DNA of 64,000 bases from Hyphomicrobium sp. (GCA_017512425.1 JAFWGI010000016.1:372001-436000); one strand, 5' to 3'. Positions 1 through 12,806 are shown, numbered from the stretch's first letter. The notes: generated from the sequence alone by a model not told the origin. A program made the numbers and translations.

Positions 1-1
1 T

Positions 2-1519
2 CTTCACGAAGGCGTCCTGCCCGGTTACCCAGCATCACATGGGTGCGTGCGTATGCCGAACGGCTACGCCGAACAGATCTTCCCGATTACCAAAATCGGC
101 ATGCGCGTTATCATCGCGCGCGATAGCGTTGCACCGGTCGAGGTCGAGCATCCGGTTCTGCTGAAGCAACCGGCCGTTCTCGCCCAGGCCGTCGTCACGC
201 GCACGGCTTACGAAGAACCTTCGGACGACGACGCATATCCGAAGCCGTTCCTCGCTGATCTAAGAAATTGGCCCGAACGGCAAACCGAACTGGATGCGCT
301 TTTGGCCGCTGCGGCTGAGAAGGCATCCGAAGCGGAAATGCGCAAAGCGCCAATTGAAGGTCTTAAGTCAGACGTTGCTGGCGCTATGAAAATGCGTGCG
401 GCCGCCGCAAAGTCCCTGCGGCATGCAGAGCAGGCCAGGCGCGTGGCCGACGATAAAGTTGCAACCGCCAACCGCGCCTTGGAATATGCCAAAGCCCCGG
501 ACCGTCTAAAGCCTTGGGAAGCGGCAAAGGCGAAGGCCGATGCTGCTGTCTTGACCGCGACCGAACGCTTGAATAGCGCCGAGCGCGACGTGCCGGTCGG
601 CGCCAACGAGCGCCAGCTTGAACGCGCCGAACGGGCCGCTCGCGCTGCGGAGCGTAATTTGCGCAGCGCTGTCGCCAATGCGGCCCGCGCCGATCGCGAC
701 TTGGCCAGCGCCAAACTTCCTGCACGCTATAAAAAGCAGGAAGACGCTCTCGCGAAAGCCACCGCCGCAGCGGCAGCTTTGATGCCGAAGTTCAACGAAG
801 CAAATGAGCGCCTCAAAGCCGCTGATGCCGAGTTAAAGGATGCCAACGACGATCTCGCCAAGGCAACGGCTGCAATGGATGCAGCGATCGCCGAAGCAAC
901 AGATGCCAAGCGCAAGACCTTGCCGATCTCGCTTTTCATCAGCCGCAAAACGCAGCGCCTCTACCTGCGCCAAGGTCACGAACCGATCCTCGATATCCCG
1001 GTCGCAATCGCAGATCCGGAGATGCCGATTGGTACTCACGTCTATACCGCCGTCGACTACAAGGACACGCCGAACGAATTGCGCTGGACGGCAGTGTCGC
1101 TGGATCGCCGTCCGGGCCGTGAAGTCGCGGAGCTTTCAAGCAAGTCGCGGCAGCGCGATGCTGGCGCAGCCGAGCCATATGTAACGGACCAAGCCCGCGC
1201 GTTGTCGGCGCTTGACCGCATCACGATTCCACCGGAAATCATTGCGCGGGTTTCGCCTGCCATGTGGCCGGGCTCGTCTCTGATCGTCTCGGACGAACCG
1301 GCGCACAAGGAAACGAACCAGGCAACGGACTTCATCGTCATTATGAGCGGCGAGCCCCAGGGCGGTATCAAGCGTCGTCCGAAGCCGGCCCCTCAGCCGT
1401 TGCGTCGCTATTACGATGACCCCTGGATGGACGGTCCTAACGACCGCATCGCATACGATCGCTATGGCCGCAAAGTGCGAATCATCCAGCAGAAGAAGCC
1501 GCTGTTCAGCTGGTGGTAA
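2..1519 (+). CDS. L,D-transpeptidase (YkuD family), 5'-truncated by window edge
   Basis: The reading frame is open from base 2, so the start lies outside the window. The first visible residues include ASHGCVRMP, the catalytic SHGC motif of YkuD L,D-transpeptidases, with the nucleophile Cys codon at 44-46. These enzymes make 3-3 crosslinks in peptidoglycan in the periplasm. An alanine- and charge-rich segment (nt 270-930), probably coiled coil, follows. The C-terminal part begins with ISRKTQRLYLRQ and MPIGTHVYTAVDY, which resembles the first half of a second YkuD fold but has no second HGC motif. A GTG at 47 would start after the active site, so it is not the true start. Function is well supported; the role of the second half is inference. 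Confidence 0.85.
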   Translation, partial: LHEGVLPGYPASHGCVRMPNGYAEQIFPITKIGMRVIIARDSVAPVEVEHPVLLKQPAVLAQAVVTRTAYEEPSDDDAYPKPFLADLRNWPERQTELDALLAAAAEKASEAEMRKAPIEGLKSDVAGAMKMRAAAAKSLRHAEQARRVADDKVATANRALEYAKAPDRLKPWEAAKAKADAAVLTATERLNSAERDVPVGANERQLERAERAARAAERNLRSAVANAARADRDLASAKLPARYKKQEDALAKATAAAAALMPKFNEANERLKAADAELKDANDDLAKATAAMDAAIAEATDAKRKTLPISLFISRKTQRLYLRQGHEPILDIPVAIADPEMPIGTHVYTAVDYKDTPNELRWTAVSLDRRPGREVAELSSKSRQRDAGAAEPYVTDQARALSALDRITIPPEIIARVSPAMWPGSSLIVSDEPAHKETNQATDFIVIMSGEPQGGIKRRPKPAPQPLRRYYDDPWMDGPNDRIAYDRYGRKVRIIQQKKPLFSWW

Positions 1520-1550
1520 CGGCTTCGTCCGCAGGAGATTGACACACCTT

Positions 1551-1594
1551 ATCCCCGCGCGGGCTCGCCGCCTGCGCGGGGATTTCAATTTTTG
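1551..1594 (+). terminator. Rho-independent terminator after the L,D-transpeptidase
   Basis: A perfect 10-bp inverted repeat (ATCCCCGCGC at 1551-1560, GCGCGGGGAT at 1574-1583) with a 13-nt loop is followed by a T-rich stretch ending in TTTTT. It lies 32 nt after the stop codon. Confidence 0.75.
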
Positions 1595-1696
1595 GCGCTG
1601 CCTTGGAGCGAGCCCGCTTTAATTTGCCGCAATTTGGGATCGGAACGGCGCCTGCCGCGTTTGACTGCTGCTATCGCAATCAGGAGAACCGCCTCG

Positions 1697-2164
1697 ATGT
1701 CCGATACCAAGCGCGTTTGGGAAATGATTGATGCAATCGACATCTGCATGTTCGTCACCAAACGCGGCGACGATATGCATGGTCGCCCAATGTCGACGAT
1801 CGGCCGAGAGGAAGACGGAAGGATTTACTTGCTGACGGATAAGTCGGCAGTGAAGGATGACGAGGTCGAAGACGATCCCAATGTTTATCTGGGATTTTCG
1901 CGCGGTTCTCAGCACCTATCGGTCAATGGCACAGCCGTCGTCTCGCATGATCGAGCGCTAGTAAAGCGTGTGTGGACCCCATCTGCCCAGGCCTTCTGGC
2001 CCAACGGGCCTGACGATCCCAACATCGTCGCAATCGTCGTCACACCCTCCGCCGCTGAATATTGGGATGGACCTAGCGGCATTATTGCGGGCGTGAAAAT
2101 GGCATTTGCCGTTGCCACCGGTTCGCCGCCGGACATGGGGCGGAATGCCAAAGTTCAGATGTGA
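1697..2164 (+). CDS. Pyridoxamine 5'-phosphate oxidase-like (general stress) protein
   Basis: The 155-residue product matches the small FMN-binding split-barrel family often annotated as general stress protein (COG3871 type). Features include an N-terminal helix (KRVWEMIDAIDICMFVT), the strand segment RPMSTIGREEDGRIYLLTD, and the C-terminal PSAAEYWDGPSG motif typical of the group. Binding of a flavin or related cofactor is known for the family; the substrate is unknown. I chose the ATG at 1697 because AGGAG lies 10 nt upstream; an in-frame start at 1592 would overlap the preceding terminator. It is a single gene with its own downstream hairpin. Confidence 0.8.
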   Translation: MSDTKRVWEMIDAIDICMFVTKRGDDMHGRPMSTIGREEDGRIYLLTDKSAVKDDEVEDDPNVYLGFSRGSQHLSVNGTAVVSHDRALVKRVWTPSAQAFWPNGPDDPNIVAIVVTPSAAEYWDGPSGIIAGVKMAFAVATGSPPDMGRNAKVQM

Positions 2165-2220
2165 TCAAGCGGCCGGCGCGCTGCGCGTATCGCCGGCGCG
2201 CGTATCGGCATGCGGCTCAA

Positions 2221-2242
2221 ACGGCAGTCGTGCCGCTTTTTT
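2221..2242 (+). terminator. Possible short terminator after the PPOX-like gene
   Basis: CGGCA (2222-2226) and TGCCG (2231-2235) form a 5-bp stem with a GTCG loop, followed by CTTTTTT. The stem is short, so termination strength is uncertain. Confidence 0.45.
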
Positions 2243-2281
2243 GATACGCCCCGAGAATTGACGTGCCGCAGAACGAGCGGT

Positions 2282-2677
2282 TTAGAGCGCGCCAGGCTTC
2301 AGCACGCGCTTGAACTCTGCAACCGCCCGAGCGGTCGCGAACCAGTGGAATGACTGAGCACATACGACGGCGTCAACGGAGGCATCTGGCAGATCGATGC
2401 AATCGGCGGCACCACCAAGCGTCCTGACGTCGAAACGGCTTTCGAGCGCGGCGCGCATCCCATCGACGGGTTCCAGCGCAATAACCTCGGCGCCCGTTTG
2501 CAGCAGCAGCGGCAGAAACTTGCCGGTGCCCGCACCGATCTCGATGACAGTGCGGCCTGGACCAAGCCCGACGACCTCGCGAAGCCAGGTCAACGCCTCT
2601 GGCGGATAACCGGGCCTGCCGCGCGTATAAACATCGGCAGCAGTGGCATAGCCTTCAGACGCGGCCTTATGGATCAT
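2282..2677 (-). CDS. Class I SAM-dependent methyltransferase, C-terminally truncated
   Basis: The 131-residue product holds the N-terminal SAM-binding half of a UbiE/COG2226-like methyltransferase: RGRPGYPPEA, the glycine-rich motif VIEIGAGTGKF, the acidic motif VIALEP, and DAVVCAQSFHWF. Members are usually about 240-260 residues, with the sequence going on well past the KPGG motif. Here translation stops right after KPGAL, so roughly 110 residues are missing. The start at 2677 is set by GGGAG upstream on the minus strand and by the usual MIH start of the family. The downstream 115 bases do not encode the missing part in any frame I could recognise. It may be a decaying gene left by a deletion. 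Confidence 0.7.
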   Translation of the reverse strand: MIHKAASEGYATAADVYTRGRPGYPPEALTWLREVVGLGPGRTVIEIGAGTGKFLPLLLQTGAEVIALEPVDGMRAALESRFDVRTLGGAADCIDLPDASVDAVVCAQSFHWFATARAVAEFKRVLKPGAL

Positions 2678-2839
2678 TCCACGCTCCCGCGGTTCCGGCG
2701 CCGAATGCGCTAGCCAAGCAACCAAGTCAGAGCAAAAGCGCCAAGCGCAGCGAGCATGCCCCAGCGCCAGATATGGCACGAGCGGCAGGCAGTGTTGCAC
2801 GCTTCCGGCTTTCGTTGATCTGGCCGGAAGCGCCTTCAA

Positions 2840-4399
<1,560 letters not shown>

Positions 4400-4825
4400 T
4401 TGGACCAGTCAAAGGTTGCAGAGACTTTTCTGGCGCGCCAGGACAAGGCCCGCAGCTTCCTGTTGCGGCCGATGATCGATGCCGCCGCGGCTTTTGCCTT
4501 GCTGTGCATCTTGAGCCTGTCACTGGGCATTGGGCCGACATCAGCCAGCCCGCAAATGCCGCCGCCGACGGCCAGCTATGCAATGACCGCGGCCCCGGTC
4601 ATGCAAAAGGCGACAACTTCGGCGGGAGACCGGCACGCGCCGATCGAAATCGCCACCACCAGTTCCGCAAATAGCGCCAATGCCGTCTACGGACGCACCA
4701 GTATCCAGGCGGCCTGGATACTGCTCTTGCTGTCAACCAGCGCCATAATCGCCCTGAATCTCGCCCTTTACCGGCATATTCGGACCGCCTACACCCCGCG
4801 CCGCCGCCGGAACCCGATGGAATAA
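4400..4825 (+). CDS. Hypothetical protein with two membrane segments
   Basis: The 141-residue product starts at a TTG preceded by GGGGAGAG. One hydrophobic segment lies near residues 27-47 (FALLCILSLSLGIG) and another near 105-124 (AWILLLLSTSAIIALN). A low-complexity Pro/Thr/Ser/Ala stretch of about 55 residues between them is probably periplasmic. The C-terminus is arginine-rich (YTPRRRRNP), consistent with a cytoplasmic tail. I do not recognise a family. Coding-like codon use and the RBS support it being real. Confidence 0.55.
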   Translation: MDQSKVAETFLARQDKARSFLLRPMIDAAAAFALLCILSLSLGIGPTSASPQMPPPTASYAMTAAPVMQKATTSAGDRHAPIEIATTSSANSANAVYGRTSIQAAWILLLLSTSAIIALNLALYRHIRTAYTPRRRRNPME

Positions 4826-4963
4826 GAACAGTTATTTTGGCGGCTGGGACGTTGCCCCGCCACAATCCACTCTTAGCTGTGATAAGGTTACGGCAAGAGA
4901 CGTCAGTGAACCGCAGGCATTGCCGCTAAGTATACAGCGATGACGCACGAGGGAGAGCGCTAT

Positions 4964-5449
4964 ATGGCCGTTCGCAACATCCTGTCGACAGTAACACTCG
5001 GCGCGCTTTCAGCGTCGGCTCTTCTGGCGAGCGGATTCATTTTCGCGTCGAATTCCGAAACCGTCGTCCGCGATAGTTTCTCAGTCGCGCTTAACGGCGC
5101 ACCGGCCGCCGCGCCGGCACGCGTCGCCAAATCGGTTCCAATTGCCGGCACGGAAGAGTACTGGCTGACAGCGATGGCACGCGACGGCGGCCTGCCGCTG
5201 ACGAAAGCCGTCGCAATCGGTGATCAGATCGGCCTGACCGTCCGCGGCGAACAGCGCCGCCTTGAAGTATCCTCGGTTTCTGAATTCGCACCCGCTGTCA
5301 CGGAGATCGACACGCGCACAGCACCGTCACGTCTCGTCCTCGTAACCGCGCGCGATACGCGCGACAAGGACGCCCGTCCGGTCCGCTTCGTGATGGAAAT
5401 CGAGCAGAACGTTCCTGGCGTGACCGCGCAGACAGCGCGCACACTCTAG
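4964..5449 (+). CDS. Hypothetical secreted or membrane-anchored protein
   Basis: The 161-residue product has an N-terminal hydrophobic stretch (LGALSASALLASGFIFA) that could be a signal peptide or anchor. The mature part has a conserved-looking EYWLTAMARD segment and a beta-rich body containing VAIGDQIGLTVRGEQRRLEV. I chose the ATG at 4964 because GGGAGAG lies just upstream; the in-frame ATG at 4940 has no such site. The family is not recognised. The next gene is convergent. Confidence 0.55.
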   Translation: MAVRNILSTVTLGALSASALLASGFIFASNSETVVRDSFSVALNGAPAAAPARVAKSVPIAGTEEYWLTAMARDGGLPLTKAVAIGDQIGLTVRGEQRRLEVSSVSEFAPAVTEIDTRTAPSRLVLVTARDTRDKDARPVRFVMEIEQNVPGVTAQTARTL

Positions 5450-5464
5450 TGGCAACGCGCCGCG

Positions 5465-6193
5465 TCACCACGCGATGATTTGACGATCCTTGAAGAACAA
5501 GCCGCTCGGACCGTCGTCCGGTAGCATCGCGAGCCACGCGATGGTGTCAGCTCCTTGCGCAGCAGTCCGCGTAGCGCCCGCGCCGCCCATATCGGTGCGG
5601 CACCATCCGGGGCAGACGCTGTTGACCTTGATGTTCGTATCGGCGACCTCCGCCGCCAACACCCGTGTCAATGCGTTGAGCGCCGCCTTCGACATCCGGT
5701 AGGCCGGATATCCCGCCATCATGTCTGACAACTGCCCCGCCATCGACGAAACATTGACAACGCGGCCATAGCCGCGCGCGCGCATACCCGGCACCAGCGC
5801 ACGAATGAGCCGCTGCGGTCCGATCACGTTCGTTTCGAAGGTCGTGCGCATCGTATCGTCGGTCATATCGAACACGCTCGCCCGGAACCCGCCCGGCGCG
5901 TCGATCAGAATGCCGGCGTTGTTGACGAGTACATCGATGTCGCCAACGGTCTTCGCGATTTCTTCGAGCGCGTCCGCGACGCTCGCCTGATCGGCGACGT
6001 CGAGCGACACGCTCGTCGATTTGCCGCCGTCCTTACTGAGTGATGCTGCGGCTTCGCGGCTTTTGGCGCCATCGCGCGCGCCGATGATGACGTGCAACCC
6101 CTCGCCCACGAGCATTCTCGCAACTTCGAATCCGATGCCGCGATTGGCGCCCGTCACGAGCGCCGTCCGTGTCGCATTGCGGGGCGTCGCCAT
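5465..6193 (-). CDS. Short-chain dehydrogenase/reductase (SDR)
   Basis: The 242-residue product is a classical SDR that uses NAD(P)H to reduce a carbonyl or oxidise an alcohol. It shows the cofactor motif TGANRGIG (residues 14-21), NNAG (91-94), a catalytic Ser at 149/150 in VNVSS, and the YxxxK pair Y165/K169. The C-terminal part resembles carbonyl-reductase-like SDRs, including the PGWCRTDMGG motif. The start at 6193 has GGAGG just upstream; a start at 6277 would add 28 residues of atypical sequence. A perfect palindrome lies 60 nt upstream. The substrate is unknown. Confidence 0.85.
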   Translation of the reverse strand: MATPRNATRTALVTGANRGIGFEVARMLVGEGLHVIIGARDGAKSREAAASLSKDGGKSTSVSLDVADQASVADALEEIAKTVGDIDVLVNNAGILIDAPGGFRASVFDMTDDTMRTTFETNVIGPQRLIRALVPGMRARGYGRVVNVSSMAGQLSDMMAGYPAYRMSKAALNALTRVLAAEVADTNIKVNSVCPGWCRTDMGGAGATRTAAQGADTIAWLAMLPDDGPSGLFFKDRQIIAW

Positions 6194-6252
6194 GTGGCCT
6201 CCAGCGCGTTCGATATGGCCTGCCGAATAATACTGGCACTCCATGATCACTC

Positions 6253-6267
6253 TAGGACATAGTCCTA
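6253..6267. promoter_or_regulatory. Perfect 15-bp palindrome upstream of the SDR gene (candidate operator)
   Basis: TAGGAC (6253-6258), spacer ATA, GTCCTA (6262-6267). It lies 60 bp upstream of the SDR start, where a dimeric repressor or activator could act. The cognate regulator is not in the window. Confidence 0.45.
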
Positions 6268-6357
6268 CAATGCACAAAATCGCAGCGGAGTTCCGGGCTT
6301 CTTATGGCGCCCGAAGCGCGCGCAGGGCTACGCGCGCTTCGGTGCGGCCACGTCCAC

Positions 6358-6630
6358 TTACGACTTCTTGTCGGTGGCCGGAGCGGTAGGAGCCGTCGAC
6401 GGCTTCTTCGCTGCCGTATTTGCTGCACGCATCTGCGATTTGCACGTCGAGCGGAACGATTTGCGCTCCTTGCCATGCAAGCCTTTGGCATCAGCCTGCT
6501 GCGAGCACGCGATCGACTCGGGCGAATGGACCTTCGCAACCTTTGCCGGCGCATTCGCGGCCATAGCACCGTTGGCGCCGACGACGGCGGCGAGCACGAC
6601 GCCGGACAGGATGGATGTGAAACGTGTCAT
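6358..6630 (-). CDS. PsiF-repeat-containing secreted protein
   Basis: The 90-residue product has a Sec signal peptide (residues 1-24, ending VGANGAMA) followed by one PsiF repeat: ACSQQADAKGLHGKERKSFR and then a Cys-containing STCKSQ. PsiF-repeat proteins were named for phosphate-starvation induction in E. coli; their molecular function is not known. A Lys/Thr/Ala/Pro-rich tail ends the protein. It stands alone between the SDR gene and ycaC, all on the minus strand. Confidence 0.75.
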   Translation of the reverse strand: MTRFTSILSGVVLAAVVGANGAMAANAPAKVAKVHSPESIACSQQADAKGLHGKERKSFRSTCKSQMRAANTAAKKPSTAPTAPATDKKS

Positions 6631-6785
6631 GGGAAGTCTCCAAATTTCTCTCGTTCCACCGGACGCACCGGGCTACGGCGCCAATCGCCGTTGGAATGGG
6701 TGAAATTTAGGGATCCGACCTCACCGCCATCTTGCGGCCGGCATACAAATCAGTAAGCAGCCGTACTCGCCACAAATGCCTAAGT

Positions 6786-7415
6786 TCAAGCCTTCGGTCT
6801 CGTCAAAGACGTAAACGACGTGATCAAATTGCGGTAGTCGGGGATATGGTTCGAGAAGAGCGCGCCAAGGCCTTCAATATCGTTGCGCCAGTCGCGATGC
6901 AGCTCGCAGGCCGTTCCGAACCACGTCATCAACTGCGCGCCCGCTGCCGACATGCGATCCCAGGCCGCCTGCCGCGTGATTTCGTTGAAGGTCCCTGATG
7001 CGTCCGTCACAACGAACACCTCATAGCCTTCTTCAAGCGCGGACAAAGCCGGAAACGCGACGCAGACTTCCGTCACAACGCCAGCGATGATCAGCTGCTT
7101 CTTGCCCGTCGCCTTCACGGCTTTGACGAAGTCCTCGTTGTCCCACGCGTTGATCTGGCCGGGACGCGCGATGTACGGCGCATTCGGAAACAGCGTCTTC
7201 AGTTCCGGAACAAGCGGTCCGTTGGGACCGTCCTCGAAACTTGTCGTCAGAATGGTTGGCAGTTTGAAATAGGCAGCGAGATCGGCGAGCGAGAGCACGT
7301 TGTTCTTGAACTTATCCGGCTCGATATCGCGCACCAGCGACAGCAGCCCGGCCTGATGATCGACGAGCAGCACGGCTGCGTTATTTTTGTCGAGGCGCTT
7401 GTAGGTCGTCGTCAT
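6786..7415 (-). CDS. ycaC: YcaC-type isochorismatase-family hydrolase
   Basis: The 209-residue product is closely similar to E. coli YcaC from memory, from the N-terminal RLDKNNAAVLLVDHQ to the C-terminal NHIPDYRNL. The family's catalytic Asp (D19) and nucleophile Cys (C118, in VVTEVCV) are present, with R84 in YIARPG as in YcaC. The physiological substrate of YcaC is unknown. GGAG lies 7 nt upstream of the ATG at 7415; a TTG at 7427 would place that site inside the gene. Pirin, LysR and YcaC-like hydrolases often cluster, but a terminator separates this gene from pirin. Confidence 0.88.
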   Translation of the reverse strand: MTTTYKRLDKNNAAVLLVDHQAGLLSLVRDIEPDKFKNNVLSLADLAAYFKLPTILTTSFEDGPNGPLVPELKTLFPNAPYIARPGQINAWDNEDFVKAVKATGKKQLIIAGVVTEVCVAFPALSALEEGYEVFVVTDASGTFNEITRQAAWDRMSAAGAQLMTWFGTACELHRDWRNDIEGLGALFSNHIPDYRNLITSFTSLTRPKA

Positions 7416-7496
7416 GTCATTCTCCAACGTTTTCGGGCCGTGCTAGCGCGCGACGGCAGATCAATGATGCGTTGAGTACGGTGAGTATCTAGATGG

Positions 7497-7530
7497 AAAA
7501 AAGCAGCCCCGGCGTTTCAGCCAGGGCTGC
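7497..7530 (-). terminator. Terminator of the pirin gene
   Basis: On the minus strand, GCAGCCC and GGGCTGC (7524-7530 with 7503-7509) form a 7-bp stem followed by TTTTTT. It starts 6 nt beyond the pirin stop codon. Confidence 0.65.
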
Positions 7531-7535
7531 CATCG

Positions 7536-8414
7536 TCAGGCCGTTTCGTGTTCGCCGATCGTGCCGAACTTGCCGCGCTGGAAATCAAGCATTGCCTGCT
7601 TGATCTCGCCCACGGTGTTCATGACGAACGGGCCTTGGGCGACGACAGGTTCGTTGATCGGCTCGCCGCTCAAAACCAACAGCTTGGCATCGCCGTTAGC
7701 TTCGATTGTGATACCACCGCCGTCGCGGCCAAGGATCACCGTCTGTGCTTCACGCGCGACCTCCGCGCCGTTGATCAGCACCGTGCCTTTCAGCACGAGC
7801 ACCGACTGCGTGTGGCCTTCCGGAACATCCAGCTCAACAGACTTGTCGCGGTTGAGCCGCACATCCCAGACGTTTATCGCGGTGAACGTCCGCGCCGGTC
7901 CTTTGGCATCGCCGTATTGACCAGCGATGACCCGCAAGCGGCCCGCGTCGTCCGGCAACGTCACTGCCGGAATGTCGGCATTCTGCAGGTTCTGGTATCC
8001 GGGCTTTGCCGTCTTATCCTTTGCCGGCAGGTTGACCCAGAGCTGAACCATTTCAAAAGTGCCACCTGCCTTTGCGAACGCTGGCGAGTGGAACTCCTCG
8101 TGCAGAATGCCCGAAGCCGCCGTCATCCACTGCACGTCACCAGGGCCGATGACACCGCCGGCACCCGTCGAGTCGCGATGCTCGACTTCGCCGTCGTAGA
8201 CGATGGTCACGGTCTCGAAACCCTTGTGCGGATGCTGGCCGACGCCAAGCCGTTCGCTGGTCGGCGGGAACGTCGCCGGACCCGCGTAGTCGAGCATGAT
8301 GAACGGGCTGATGTGCTGGCCTTGGGCGTGGTGCGACAGCAGCGTGCGGACGGGGAAACCGTCGCCGACCCAGTGCTGGCGCGGGGCGCTGTAAATACCG
8401 AGGATCTGTCTCAT
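7536..8414 (-). CDS. Pirin family protein (bicupin)
   Basis: The 292-residue product has the N-terminal pirin cupin with the metal-binding set H61, H63, H105 and E107 (in GQHPHKGFETV and SGILHEE) and a C-terminal cupin. Family members bind iron; E. coli YhhW shows quercetin 2,3-dioxygenase activity, but the natural role is usually unknown. Length and domain order are normal. It is divergent from a LysR gene, and the shared 123-nt region holds two nested inverted repeats, so regulation by that LysR protein is likely. Confidence 0.9.
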   Translation of the reverse strand: MRQILGIYSAPRQHWVGDGFPVRTLLSHHAQGQHISPFIMLDYAGPATFPPTSERLGVGQHPHKGFETVTIVYDGEVEHRDSTGAGGVIGPGDVQWMTAASGILHEEFHSPAFAKAGGTFEMVQLWVNLPAKDKTAKPGYQNLQNADIPAVTLPDDAGRLRVIAGQYGDAKGPARTFTAINVWDVRLNRDKSVELDVPEGHTQSVLVLKGTVLINGAEVAREAQTVILGRDGGGITIEANGDAKLLVLSGEPINEPVVAQGPFVMNTVGEIKQAMLDFQRGKFGTIGEHETA

Positions 8415-8473
8415 GATTTAGCTCCTTTCCGGCGCTCGAGGCGGCGCCGCTTCATGACGGCGAACCTAAGATC

Positions 8474-8529
8474 GGGACGATAACCGCACTAGTCGGCAAT
8501 TCTTGACCTGATCGTCCCAAATATGGGAC
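8474..8529. promoter_or_regulatory. Candidate LysR operator between pirin and lysR genes
   Basis: GTCCCA (8514-8519) and TGGGAC (8524-8529) are a perfect inverted repeat with an AATA spacer. In addition, GGGACGAT at 8474-8481 is inverted as ATCGTCCC at 8511-8518, giving three related half-sites. This layout suits a LysR tetramer regulating both genes. Confidence 0.6.
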
Positions 8530-8537
8530 AATGGTGT

Positions 8538-9485
8538 ATGGCCGATTTGAATGACCTCTATTACTTCGCTCAAGTCGTCGACCACGGAGGGTTTGCCGCC
8601 GCCGGGCGCGCGCTCGGCATCCCGAAATCGAAATTGAGCCGCCGCATTCTCCAACTCGAAGACCGTCTCGGCGCGCGGCTGTTACAGCGATCCACCCGCA
8701 AGCTCGCGGTTACCGAAATCGGCCAGGAATACTACCGGCATTGCGTCGCCATGCTCGTTGAAGCCGACGCCGCGCAAGACGTCATCGACCGCTCGCGCTC
8801 CGAGCCGCAAGGATTGATCCGTGTCAGCGCACCACCCGCACTCATCTGCTTCGAGGCCGGCGCGATGATCGCGCGCTACATGGCCGCCAATCCGCGCGTC
8901 ACGGTCGAACTTGACTCGACCTCGCGCCGCGTCGATGTCATCGGCGAAGGCATCGATGTCGCGCTGCGCGTGCGCTTTCCGCCGCTCGAACGCTCGGACC
9001 TTGTGATGCGCACGCTTGGACAAAGCCCGCAGCGCATGGTCGCCAATCCTAAGCTCGTTGCAGGTTTGCGCTTGCCATTGGTCCCCGCCGATCTTGGCGA
9101 CCTGCCAAGCCTTGATCTCGGCCCGCCACTCGCGAAACACGTCTGGGAATTGCATGGCCCCGACGGCGCATCGGCCCGCGTCACGCACAAACCACGGCTC
9201 GTCACCGATGACATGGCGCAACTTCTTCACGCGGCGCTCGAAGGCGTCGGCATCGTCAAGCTGCCGTCGATGGTCGCCGATGACCCTATTGCTTCCGGCA
9301 AGCTCGTGAATGTCATCCCCGGCTGGAGCCCTACCGCCGGCATCGTCCACGCCGTATTCCCATCGCGGCGCGGTTTGTTGCCATCGGTTCGTGGCCTCAT
9401 CGATTTTCTGGCCGCAGATTACGACCGCGCCGAAAAGGTCGAGCGCAAAGCCGAAAAGCGCCGCAAACGCTCCGCTGACATTTAG
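8538..9485 (+). CDS. LysR family transcriptional regulator
   Basis: The 315-residue product has an N-terminal winged helix-turn-helix (residues 1-60; LYYFAQVVDHGGFAAAGRAL, SKLSRRILQLEDRLG, RLLQRSTRKLAVTE) and a periplasmic-binding-like effector domain. Length is normal for the family. It is divergent from the pirin gene and probably controls it. I prefer the ATG at 8538, which begins at MADLNDLYYF; the ATG at 8523 lies within the palindrome. The C-terminus is lysine/arginine-rich. The effector is unknown. Confidence 0.9.
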   Translation: MADLNDLYYFAQVVDHGGFAAAGRALGIPKSKLSRRILQLEDRLGARLLQRSTRKLAVTEIGQEYYRHCVAMLVEADAAQDVIDRSRSEPQGLIRVSAPPALICFEAGAMIARYMAANPRVTVELDSTSRRVDVIGEGIDVALRVRFPPLERSDLVMRTLGQSPQRMVANPKLVAGLRLPLVPADLGDLPSLDLGPPLAKHVWELHGPDGASARVTHKPRLVTDDMAQLLHAALEGVGIVKLPSMVADDPIASGKLVNVIPGWSPTAGIVHAVFPSRRGLLPSVRGLIDFLAADYDRAEKVERKAEKRRKRSADI

Positions 9486-9554
9486 AGAACACCTCCAAAT
9501 GCTGAGATAAAAGTCACATTTGAACCCGGCTCAGATCTCCCCCATATTCCGCGC

Positions 9555-12524
<2,970 letters not shown>

Positions 12525-12605
12525 TCTCAACGCTTCGCACAGCATCACCAATTGTGATATATTGGCCCTGCGGTTGAGCAGTGCGTTTGATAAGACAGGG
12601 TCATC

Positions 12606-12806
12606 ATGACCAAACTCGAAGCCGTCGCAAAAGCCATCACCGAGTTGTCCGCCGACGACTTGGCGAAGTTGCGCGCCTATATCGATGACCTCGAAGACCG
12701 GGCCTTTGACGCGAAACTCGAGAACGACTCCAAGGCAGGCAAACTGGACGCCCTCATAGCGAAAGCGAGCGCGGCGCACACGTCAGGTGACGCTGAAGAC
12801 CTATGA
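12606..12806 (+). CDS. Probable antitoxin of a type II toxin-antitoxin pair
   Basis: This 66-residue acidic, helical protein (LEAVAKAITELSADDLAKLR, then AYIDDLEDRAFDAKLEND) is of antitoxin size. Its stop codon overlaps the start of a RelE/ParE-like gene by ATGA, the usual coupling of such operons. No classical ribbon-helix-helix DNA-binding motif is obvious; the assignment rests on size, composition and neighbour. The antitoxin frame is intact although the toxin frame is broken. Confidence 0.65.
   Translation: MTKLEAVAKAITELSADDLAKLRAYIDDLEDRAFDAKLENDSKAGKLDALIAKASAAHTSGDAEDL

Noticed and set aside
2695..2830. Short minus-strand frame with CNTACRSCHIWRWG and one TM-like segment
   Set aside because: It looks like a small zinc-finger membrane peptide but has no start codon upstream of the cysteines, so only about 16 residues could be made from its ATG.
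4806..4830. GGAAC-N16-AGTT as a third EcfG promoter before the gene at 4964
   Set aside because: The -10 has a mismatch, the site lies in the end of the previous gene, and it is 130 nt from the start.
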